Shown piece by piece: positions 15,393 through 21,496 of a stretch of 29,015 nucleotides of DNA. The stretch lies in assembly GCA_045616165.1 (NCBI GenBank), contig JAZLGF010000018.1, positions 1 through 29,015 on the forward strand, given 5' to 3'. A program made the position numbers and the translations under genes. The notes beneath the pieces were generated by a model. It searched no databases. It was not told where the DNA came from and was given only the letters and a program-made list of their open reading frames with translations. Within the stretch, counting starts at the first letter, position 1. Every line of letters starts with the position of its first letter. The stretch is from RGIG5612 sp045616165 (GTDB lineage Bacteria > Bacillota > Clostridia > Lachnospirales > Lachnospiraceae).

Positions 15393-15429
15393 ACGCGAGA
15401 TTTTTATTTTAATAAAGAAGAGACATTTT

Positions 15430-16803
15430 ATGAAAGTAGATTTTAGTAAAAAACAACATATTCATTTTATAGGCATTGGCGGAATTAGTATGAGCTCATT
15501 AGCCAATGTTTTGTTATCTAGAGGATTTGATGTTTCCGGCTCAGACCAAAAGACGAGCGATCTAACTGACGAGTTAAAAGAAAAAGGTGCTACTATCTAT
15601 ATTGATCAGTGCGCAGAAAATATTACTGATGATACTGATTTAGTAGTTTATACCGCAGCGATACATGAAGATAATCCTGAACTAATAGCGGCAAAAGAAA
15701 AAGATATTCCTTGCATGGTTCGTGCTGAATTTTTAGGCGAGCTTATGCAAAATTATAAACAAGCTGTTTGTGTTTCCGGAACACACGGCAAAACAACTAC
15801 AACTTCTTTGATTTCCCAAATTATGTTAGATGCTGATACAGACCCTACAATTATGGTAGGCGGTATTCTTCCTGCAATCGGCGGAAATACACGTATTGGA
15901 AATTCAGATAACTTTATTACCGAAGCATGTGAATACACAAATAGTTTTCTTTCATTCTTCCCTACTATCGAAGTTATCTTAAACGTTAAAGCAGACCATT
16001 TAGATTTCTTTAAGGATTTAGATGATATAAGAAACAGCTTTAAGAAATACACAAGACTTTTACCTAAAGACGGCACTTTAGTTATTAATGGAGAAATTGA
16101 AGATCTTTCATACTTCATTGATGGCTTAGATTGTAATCTCTTAGATTTTGGTATTAATGGTGATTTTAACTTTACAGCAAAGAATGTTTCATACGATGAA
16201 TTTGCTCGTGCTAAATATGATCTTTATTTTGATGATGAATTTATAGAAAAGGTTGAACTTAATATACCTGGCGAGCATAACGTATATAATTCGCTCGCCG
16301 CTTTAGCTTGTGCTCATAGTTTAGGACTTGACTTAAAAGCTGCATGTAAATCAGTTTCTTCTTTCAAAGGCGTAGATAGAAGATTTCAATATAAAGGTGA
16401 AGTTGGCGGTGTAACTATAATTGATGATTATGCGCACCATCCAGATGAAATTGAAGCAACTCTTTTAGCAGCAAAGAAATGCCCACATAAAAAACTTTGG
16501 GTTGTATTTCAGCCACATACATATACCAGAACCGCTGCATTAATGGATGAATTTGCTACTTCTTTAAGCCTTAGCGATGCTGTTGTTTTAGCAGATATCT
16601 ACGCTGCAAGAGAACAAAATGTTTTTGGTATTACATCCGAAAACTTAAAAGAAAAAATCGCAAATTTAGGTTGTGAAGCGTATTATTTCGATTCTTTCGA
16701 TAAAATTGAAAATTTTTTATTAGAAAATTGTGTTAACGGAGATTTGTTAATAACTTTAGGCGCTGGAGACGTGTATCTTGTAGGGGAAAACCTACTTGGA
16801 TAG
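15430..16803 (+). CDS. murC: UDP-N-acetylmuramate--L-alanine ligase
   Basis: MurC adds L-alanine to UDP-MurNAc, the first step of the peptidoglycan stem peptide. With the ATG at 15430 the product has 457 residues, normal for the family. Seen are the N-terminal Rossmann motif HFIGIGGISMSSLA (12-25), the ATP-binding loop GTHGKTTTT (~118), the TEACEYTNSFL substrate block, LNVKADHLDFF with the Mg-binding region, IPGEHNVYNSLAA, the DDYAHHPDEIEATL block and FQPHTYTRT. The frame is open back to 15349, but those 27 extra residues precede the promoter and are not conserved in the family. The gene ends just before the first DnaA-box pair and a strong terminator, and seems to be transcribed alone. murB is encoded on the opposite strand 13 kb away. 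Confidence 0.95.
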   Translation: MKVDFSKKQHIHFIGIGGISMSSLANVLLSRGFDVSGSDQKTSDLTDELKEKGATIYIDQCAENITDDTDLVVYTAAIHEDNPELIAAKEKDIPCMVRAEFLGELMQNYKQAVCVSGTHGKTTTTSLISQIMLDADTDPTIMVGGILPAIGGNTRIGNSDNFITEACEYTNSFLSFFPTIEVILNVKADHLDFFKDLDDIRNSFKKYTRLLPKDGTLVINGEIEDLSYFIDGLDCNLLDFGINGDFNFTAKNVSYDEFARAKYDLYFDDEFIEKVELNIPGEHNVYNSLAALACAHSLGLDLKAACKSVSSFKGVDRRFQYKGEVGGVTIIDDYAHHPDEIEATLLAAKKCPHKKLWVVFQPHTYTRTAALMDEFATSLSLSDAVVLADIYAAREQNVFGITSENLKEKIANLGCEAYYFDSFDKIENFLLENCVNGDLLITLGAGDVYLVGENLLG

Positions 16804-16806
16804 TAT

Positions 16807-16824
16807 TTATCCACATTATCCACA
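16807..16824 (+). promoter_or_regulatory. Two abutting perfect DnaA boxes
   Basis: Two copies of the consensus DnaA 9-mer TTATCCACA (16807-16815 and 16816-16824) lie head to tail with no spacer, four bases after the murC stop. They form the first half of a five-box cluster completed at 16946-16972. Between the halves are a TATGCA/TGCATA dyad (16837-16854), an A/T-only-like stretch (16861-16880) and the murC terminator. Confidence 0.8.
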
Positions 16825-16893
16825 AAATTTTCATTTTATGCATTCTTTTGCATATTTCACTAAAAAAATTAAAAAATATACTTGACATGCTAG

Positions 16894-16924
16894 AAAAAAG
16901 CCACTTTTCAAAAGTGGTTTTTTT
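16894..16924 (+). terminator. Rho-independent terminator after murC
   Basis: CCACTTT (16901-16907), loop TCA and AAAGTGG (16911-16917) make a 7-bp stem followed by seven T. Six A before the stem can pair with the T run, so it may work in both directions. It separates murC from the DnaD-domain operon. Confidence 0.88.
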
Positions 16925-16945
16925 GTACTTTTTTTGTAATATTGA

Positions 16946-16972
16946 TTATCCACATTTTCCACATTATCCACT
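16946..16972 (+). promoter_or_regulatory. Three abutting DnaA boxes upstream of the DnaD-domain gene
   Basis: TTATCCACA (16946-16954), TTTTCCACA (16955-16963) and TTATCCACT (16964-16972) follow one another without gaps, in the same orientation as the pair at 16807-16824. The first matches the consensus and the others differ by one base each. The array ends 37 bp before the -35 of the replication-protein operon, a place where bound DnaA could activate or repress it. Confidence 0.78.
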
Positions 16973-16990
16973 TTATAAGAAGTATTGGCT

Positions 16991-17017
16991 TTTTGCAATT
17001 TACCCCCTATTGCAAAA
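16991..17017. repeat. 9-bp inverted repeat overlapping the -35 of the dnaD-like operon
   Basis: TTTTGCAAT (16991-16999) and ATTGCAAAA (17009-17017) are perfect reverse complements separated by 9 bp. The right arm contains the -35 hexamer. This is an operator-like layout for a dimeric regulator; the identity of that regulator is not visible. Confidence 0.6.
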
Positions 17018-17037
17018 TAAAAACAGTGTGCTATAGT
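17010..17037 (+). promoter_or_regulatory. Promoter of the DnaD/DnaC-like/prs operon
   Basis: TTGCAA (17010-17015), a 16-nt spacer and TATAGT (17032-17037) with TG at 17029-17030. The predicted start near 17044 leaves a very short leader, with GGAG at 17046-17049 and the ATG at 17057. Confidence 0.7.
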
Positions 17038-17056
17038 CAACTCACGGAGAAAAAAA

Positions 17057-18145
17057 ATGGGTAAATTCAAATTGCAACACGAAGGCTTTGCTAGCTCTAC
17101 CGGCATACCAAATTGCTTTATTGAAAAGTATATGCCTAAAGCAGCAGGCGAATTCGTTAAAATATATATATACTTGCTTAAGTGCGTTTCAGAGAACCGT
17201 TCAGAGCTTTCTATTTCTAAAATAGCTGATGCTATGGAGAATGCAGAAAAAGATATTATTCGTGCTTTGAAATACTGGCAAAAGAAAGGCCTTCTAAAAC
17301 TTACTTTTGACGAAGATAATAATCTTGTTTCATTAAAGATTAACGATCTTTCAGATGTAAGTAACGAGGATTTTGATTCTGATGAAATAGCTGTTGCTAC
17401 TTACAAACAAAATCCAGAAGGCATAGTTGCTTCTTCGGTTAAATCTGAACCTAATAAAAATTATAGTGCTGAAGAGATTAGTGCTTTTTCCACTAAGGAC
17501 GATGTAATGCAACTTATCTACATCATCCAAAAATATTTAGGACGTACTCTTTCAAATGCAGACCTCAATACAATATTATTTTTCTATGACACACTTGAAA
17601 TGAGCGCAGATGTTATCGAATATCTTTTTGAATATTGTGTTTCAAAAGGACATAAGAGCATGAGATATATAGAAAAGGTTGCTATTAGCTGGGCAGATGA
17701 AGGAATTAAGACCTTAAAGGCCGCAAAAATGCTTAATGGAATTTATTCCGATAATTGCTTCCCTGTTTTGAAAGCTTTCGGATTAAGCGGAAGAGCCCCT
17801 TCTAAAGGCGAATCTGATTACGTTAGTAAATGGACTTTGTCATACGGCTTTTCACTAGATATTATTCTGGAAGCATGTAACCGTACTATAAACACAATAC
17901 ACCAACCATCTTTTGAATATGCTGATTCTATTCTTAAAAGATGGAATGCGCAAAATATTTCCACTATAGAGGAAATCAAAGCGCTTGACGAGGCTAGAGA
18001 GGCTACCCTTTCTAATGCTGAGAAGTTAGTTAACCAAAAGAGTGCTTCTAATACAGAAAAATCTAATGGTGCTAACAAGTTTAATAATTTTAATCAACGT
18101 CACTACGACTATCTCCAGTTGGAGAAAAAGCTTTTTAATATATGA
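17057..18145 (+). CDS. DnaD-domain replication protein with two DDBH2 modules
   Basis: DnaD/DnaB-type proteins open or remodel DNA at origins and stalled forks and help load the replicative helicase in Firmicutes. The 362-residue product has an N-terminal winged-helix domain (~20-95; SISKIADAMENAEKDIIRAL) and an acidic linker. Two DDBH2 domains follow: the first at ~145-222 carries YIEKVAISW, and the second at ~236-300 carries YADSILKRW; both match the YxxxIxxxW signature. The tail NKFNNFNQRHYDYLQLE is a conserved C-terminal peptide in clostridial members. The stop overlaps the start of the DnaC-like loader by 4 nt (ATGA). The upstream region carries five DnaA boxes, which fits a role at initiation. 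Confidence 0.9.
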   Translation: MGKFKLQHEGFASSTGIPNCFIEKYMPKAAGEFVKIYIYLLKCVSENRSELSISKIADAMENAEKDIIRALKYWQKKGLLKLTFDEDNNLVSLKINDLSDVSNEDFDSDEIAVATYKQNPEGIVASSVKSEPNKNYSAEEISAFSTKDDVMQLIYIIQKYLGRTLSNADLNTILFFYDTLEMSADVIEYLFEYCVSKGHKSMRYIEKVAISWADEGIKTLKAAKMLNGIYSDNCFPVLKAFGLSGRAPSKGESDYVSKWTLSYGFSLDIILEACNRTINTIHQPSFEYADSILKRWNAQNISTIEEIKALDEAREATLSNAEKLVNQKSASNTEKSNGANKFNNFNQRHYDYLQLEKKLFNI

Positions 18146-19113
18146 TTGGCAGAAGCTCTTTTGAGAAAATTTTAAGTGAATATGACGAGAAACGACTCAA
18201 ATCAGCGAAAGAACTAGAGGCCAGAAAAGCTATGATTGAAAATAGCGTACCTGGACTTAAGGAAATTGAGGATGAAATCACAACCACATCCGCTGCCCTT
18301 GCCATCGGTAGGTTAAATAACCCTACTCATGCTGAATCTATCGCAGTAAGATTACGTACCCTCAGAGAGGACAAACAGAAATTACTTGCACTACATGGAT
18401 ACTCAGTTGATGACTTAGAGCTTTCACACGAATGTCATAAATGCCAGGACACTGGGTTTATCGGCAATACCATGTGCAGCTGTCTCAGGGATCGGATTAT
18501 TGATGTTCTCTACGACCAATCTAATATTAGGAGTATTTTGGAGAAAGAGAATTTCGATACCTTTTCCTTCAAATACTTTTCGGTGGGAGAGCCCTTATCT
18601 GTGGCCGAACTAGCAGTAAAAACTGCGCATTGTTTTGTAGACAATTTCGCATCTTCGACTGACAATCTTTTTATCTGCGGAAATACTGGAGTCGGGAAAA
18701 CTTTCCTCACAAACTGTATTGCCAAGGAACTAATTGACCAGGGGTACTTCGTAGTGTACTTATCAGCTATAAAGCTGTTTGATATACTATCGGATGCTAC
18801 CTTCGGATTCAGAAATATTGGATCCGAAGATGCTTCCCGTAGGAAGTTAGTTGAAAATTTGTACTCATGTGATTTGTTAATTATCGATGATCTGGGTACC
18901 GAATTAATTAATTCTTTTACCAGTACTCAATTATTTAATTGTATTAACGAAAGATTGTTATCTGAAAAACACACGATTATTTCCACGAACCTTTCATTAA
19001 GCCAGGTTCAAGCAAACTATTCCGAACGTGTTTCTTCTAGAATCGCAAGCGGATATAAGCTAATAAAATTGCTGGGTGATGATATTAGAATGAAAAAAAA
19101 GTTGGAGGACTAA
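18142..19113 (+). CDS. DnaC/DnaI-like helicase-loader AAA+ ATPase
   Basis: This 323-residue protein resembles DnaI/DnaC, the ATPase that loads the replicative helicase. An N-terminal helical part (1-90) is followed by a zinc-binding knuckle with Cys98, Cys101, Cys112 and Cys114. The AAA+ core has Walker A GNTGVGKT (180-187), Walker B LLIIDDLGTE (245-254), a sensor STN (281-283) and arginines near 296-300 as possible fingers. It overlaps the DnaD-domain gene by 4 nt and is followed 3 nt later by prs. Between about 18.2 and 18.9 kb it uses codons rare in its neighbours (AGG, CGG, GGG, CTC, GTC), suggesting a different mutational or expression history. Helicase partner genes are not in this window. 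Confidence 0.9.
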   Translation: MIGRSSFEKILSEYDEKRLKSAKELEARKAMIENSVPGLKEIEDEITTTSAALAIGRLNNPTHAESIAVRLRTLREDKQKLLALHGYSVDDLELSHECHKCQDTGFIGNTMCSCLRDRIIDVLYDQSNIRSILEKENFDTFSFKYFSVGEPLSVAELAVKTAHCFVDNFASSTDNLFICGNTGVGKTFLTNCIAKELIDQGYFVVYLSAIKLFDILSDATFGFRNIGSEDASRRKLVENLYSCDLLIIDDLGTELINSFTSTQLFNCINERLLSEKHTIISTNLSLSQVQANYSERVSSRIASGYKLIKLLGDDIRMKKKLED

Positions 19114-19116
19114 TAA

Positions 19117-20322
19117 ATGTTACGCGAAGAAATTGTAATTAAATCTGTACCGGTTGGCGAACTTGGTATTATTCCACTTTCTAGTTGTGCTGAACTCGGC
19201 AATAGAGTTAATTTCTACATCACATCATGGAGAAAGAATAGAGAAAGTGAATACAAAAAAGATATTTCTTTTTCCGGATATGAAAAAGAAACTTATTTGC
19301 TTAATGCAGAAACACCTCGTTTTGGTTCTGGCGAAGCAAAAGGCTTAATTAAAGAAACTGTACGTGGAAAAGATATTTTTATTCTTGTAGATGTTTGTAA
19401 CCACAGCATTGAATACTCAATGGCTGGAAAACAAAATCGTATGTCACCGGATGACCATTTCCAGGATTTAAAAAGAGTTATCGCTGCTATGGCGGGAAAA
19501 GCAAAAAGAATTACTATTATTATGCCTTTCCTTTACGAAAGCAGACAACATAAAAGAACCGGTAGAGAATCTTTAGACTGTGCTTTAGGTCTCCAAGAAC
19601 TCTATAGTATGGGTGTAGATAATATTATTACTTTCGATGCCCATGACCCTCGTGTTATCAATGCCGCTCCACTTTGCGGTTTTGAAAATATAAGACCTTC
19701 CTATCAATTCTTAAAGAGTCTTTGCAAAGTTGAAAAAGACATTTCTTTTGATAAGGACAACCTTATTATGATAAGCCCTGACGAAGGCGCTTTAGACAGA
19801 AGTGTTTATTTCGCTAGCGTGCTCGGAATTGATATGGGATTATTCTATAAGAGACGCGATTACTCTCAAGTAGTAAACGGTGCAAACCCTATCGTGGCTC
19901 ATGAATATTTAGGTCCAAATATTGAAGGAAAAGACGTTATCGTTGTTGACGATATGATTGCCTCTGGCGGAAGCATGATTGATACTGCAAAAGATCTTAA
20001 ATCACGTGGTGCCAAACGAGTATTTATATTCTCAACATTCGGTCTTTTCACAAAAGGTCTCGAAAAATTTGACAAGGCTTATGAAGATGGTTTAATTTAC
20101 CGTGTACTTACTACCAACTTGACTTATCAGCCGCAAGAATTATTGGAGAAGGAATATTATATCAACGTCGATATGTCTAAATATGTTTCATTTATTATCG
20201 ACACCCTTAATCATGACGCTTCTATCAGTGACCTATTAGATCCATCAACTAAGATTAAGGCGCTCATCGAAAGATACAATGAAGGTGAGCTCTCAGCCGC
20301 TGAGATTGACAAGTTGGATTAA
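19117..20322 (+). CDS. prs: Ribose-phosphate pyrophosphokinase (long form)
   Basis: PRPP synthase makes phosphoribosyl pyrophosphate from ribose 5-phosphate and ATP for nucleotide, His and Trp synthesis. The 401-residue product has the PRPP-binding loop VIVVDDMIASGGSMIDTA (~273-290). FDAHDPRVIN resembles the family's metal-binding block, MPFLYESRQHKR matches the flexible catalytic loop with its RQ-x-K/R pattern, and SPDEGALDR also fits. It is ~80 residues longer than the usual 310-330, with an extended N-terminus and C-terminal region; long forms of this kind occur in Lachnospiraceae. GGAGG lies before the ATG, three bases after the loader gene, making it third in the dnaD-like operon. A strong hairpin at 20348-20380 ends the transcript. 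Confidence 0.92.
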   Translation: MLREEIVIKSVPVGELGIIPLSSCAELGNRVNFYITSWRKNRESEYKKDISFSGYEKETYLLNAETPRFGSGEAKGLIKETVRGKDIFILVDVCNHSIEYSMAGKQNRMSPDDHFQDLKRVIAAMAGKAKRITIIMPFLYESRQHKRTGRESLDCALGLQELYSMGVDNIITFDAHDPRVINAAPLCGFENIRPSYQFLKSLCKVEKDISFDKDNLIMISPDEGALDRSVYFASVLGIDMGLFYKRRDYSQVVNGANPIVAHEYLGPNIEGKDVIVVDDMIASGGSMIDTAKDLKSRGAKRVFIFSTFGLFTKGLEKFDKAYEDGLIYRVLTTNLTYQPQELLEKEYYINVDMSKYVSFIIDTLNHDASISDLLDPSTKIKALIERYNEGELSAAEIDKLD

Positions 20323-20347
20323 CGTTCAAATACGGGACATCATAAAA

Positions 20348-20380
20348 ACATAGCTACCAGAAATGGTAGCTATGTTTTTT
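20348..20380. terminator. Bidirectional terminator between prs and the binding-protein gene
   Basis: CATAGCTACCA (20349-20359), a GAAA tetraloop and TGGTAGCTATG (20364-20374) form a perfect 11-bp stem followed by six T; A runs before the stem supply a U tract for the opposite strand. It serves prs on the plus strand and probably the convergent lipoprotein gene on the minus strand. A small CTCGT/ACGAG hairpin lies at about 20408-20420. Confidence 0.92.
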
Positions 20381-20426
20381 GTTTTTTTCTATTTGTTTTC
20401 TATTTTTCTCGTTTTACGAGTTTATA

Positions 20427-21323
20427 TCAATTCTCTTCTTCGCCCTTTCCTTCTTCGCCCTCTTTTTCTGTTTCTGAAGGAGCTGCTGTTGTTTCTGGCT
20501 CAGTTTCCTGCTCTCCAAAATATTTAGCCTTAATTTTGTCATACGTTCCGTTTTTCTTAATATTTTCTAAACCAGCGTTAAATAAGTCTATTAAGTTTTG
20601 AAACTCAGGCTTACTAATAACAAATCCATATTCAAGGCCTGTATTTTCCGTTTCTTTAAGTATTTTTAATTTACTTGAATTATTTGTTATCTCGTACGCA
20701 ACTGACGGTGTATCGCCAAATCCGGCTTCTACTTCGCCTTTTTCAACCGCCTTATAAAGCTTTGCATATGTTTCATACGTCTTTATTTCAAACTGGTATT
20801 CTTCTTTAACTTCCTCGGCATATTTATAGCCTAAAGTTTTCTCCGTACCATCATCACTTCCGACAACACCAACAACCTTTTCTTTAAGTCCTTCAAAATT
20901 TGTTATTTCAGAACCTTCCTTTACAAAAACGGTTTGGGTTGCCGTAAAATAACCGTTCGAATAAATCCAGCCAGCACCCTTTCTTTCTTCGGTGATAGAT
21001 GCGCCCGCAATCATGCCATCAATTGACTTAGATTTCTTTTGAAGTGCGTCTACCGCAGCGTCCCATCCAACAACCTTAAGTTCGTATGTAAATCCCTGAT
21101 CTTTTGCAATAGCTTCAAGAATATCCATATCAAATCCTACTGTATTTCCACTTTCATCCTTAAATTCAAAAGGAGAAAAATCTTTATCCGTCGCAATAAT
21201 AAAATGTCCCGCTTTGCCTTTTTTAGTTGATACAGTTTTATTTCCAGAGCTACATCCCGCAAGCATTGACAATACTAAAATTAACGAAATAACTGCTACA
21301 AAAAATTTTCCTAACTTCTTCAT
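20427..21323 (-). CDS. Amino-acid-type ABC transporter substrate-binding lipoprotein
   Basis: A 298-residue solute-binding protein of the polar amino acid (SBP_bac_3) family. The start at 21323 gives a lipoprotein signal peptide: MKKLGKFFVAV, a hydrophobic stretch, then the lipobox MLAGC with the lipidated cysteine at residue 24. The mature part has the typical blocks FIIATDKDFSPFEF, GNTVGFDMDI, SIDGMIAGASITEER, VVGVVGSDDGT, VEAGFGDTPSVAYEI and YDKIKAKYFGE. After the domain comes a low-complexity tail of ~28 residues rich in Glu and Thr. The frame opens 37 codons earlier, but those codons lie upstream of GGAG and the promoter. No permease or ATPase gene is adjacent, so it is an orphan. Ligand unknown. 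Confidence 0.9.
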   Translation of the reverse strand: MKKLGKFFVAVISLILVLSMLAGCSSGNKTVSTKKGKAGHFIIATDKDFSPFEFKDESGNTVGFDMDILEAIAKDQGFTYELKVVGWDAAVDALQKKSKSIDGMIAGASITEERKGAGWIYSNGYFTATQTVFVKEGSEITNFEGLKEKVVGVVGSDDGTEKTLGYKYAEEVKEEYQFEIKTYETYAKLYKAVEKGEVEAGFGDTPSVAYEITNNSSKLKILKETENTGLEYGFVISKPEFQNLIDLFNAGLENIKKNGTYDKIKAKYFGEQETEPETTAAPSETEKEGEEGKGEEEN

Positions 21324-21344
21324 AAAACTAACTCCATTCATTTC

Positions 21345-21364
21345 TTGTAACATTATTGTAACAT
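21345..21364 (-). promoter_or_regulatory. Promoter region of the binding-protein gene with a tandem repeat
   Basis: On the minus strand TGT followed by TACAAT (21360-21355) is an extended -10 about 30 nt before the start codon; TTCACA further upstream is a weak -35 at 19 nt. The -10 is embedded in two copies of ATGTTACAA separated by 2 bp (plus-strand TTGTAACAT at 21345-21353 and 21356-21364), an 11-bp, one-helical-turn period that could bind a regulator. Confidence 0.5.
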
Positions 21365-21432
21365 ATTCGTAATAAAATGTGTGAACTTTTTTAAAATCTT
21401 TTGTGACTAAATTTTTATACAAAAGCATAAAC

Positions 21433-21457
21433 AAGGCACCCTCGATAAGGGTGCCTT
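21433..21457 (-). terminator. Terminator after the giant surface-protein gene
   Basis: AAGGCACCCT (21433-21442) and AGGGTGCCTT (21448-21457) form a perfect 10-bp GC-rich stem with a 5-nt loop, 40 nt past the stop codon at 21497. The U tract on the minus strand (TTGTTTATGCTTTTG) is interrupted, but the stem is strong. It insulates the giant gene from the binding-protein gene downstream. Confidence 0.8.
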
Positions 21458-21496
21458 TAGTTTAATTATTGTTTTGTGAAGATTTCTAAGCTATCT

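Noticed and set aside
15349..15429. N-terminal extension of MurC from an ATG at 15349
   Set aside because: The murC promoter (15364-15392) lies downstream of that ATG, the extra 27 residues are not part of the family, and the Rossmann motif is correctly placed from the ATG at 15430.
16882..16887. Perfect -35 hexamer TTGACA
   Set aside because: No -10 element lies at 16-18 nt; the terminator hairpin occupies that place.
16831..17106. Small open frames on both strands between murC and the DnaD-domain gene
   Set aside because: They run through a terminator, DnaA boxes and a promoter, have no ribosome binding site and resemble no protein; the region is regulatory.
21324..21434. Extended start of the binding lipoprotein
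   Set aside because: The signal peptide with lipobox begins at 21323 after a GGAG site; the upstream codons cover the promoter.
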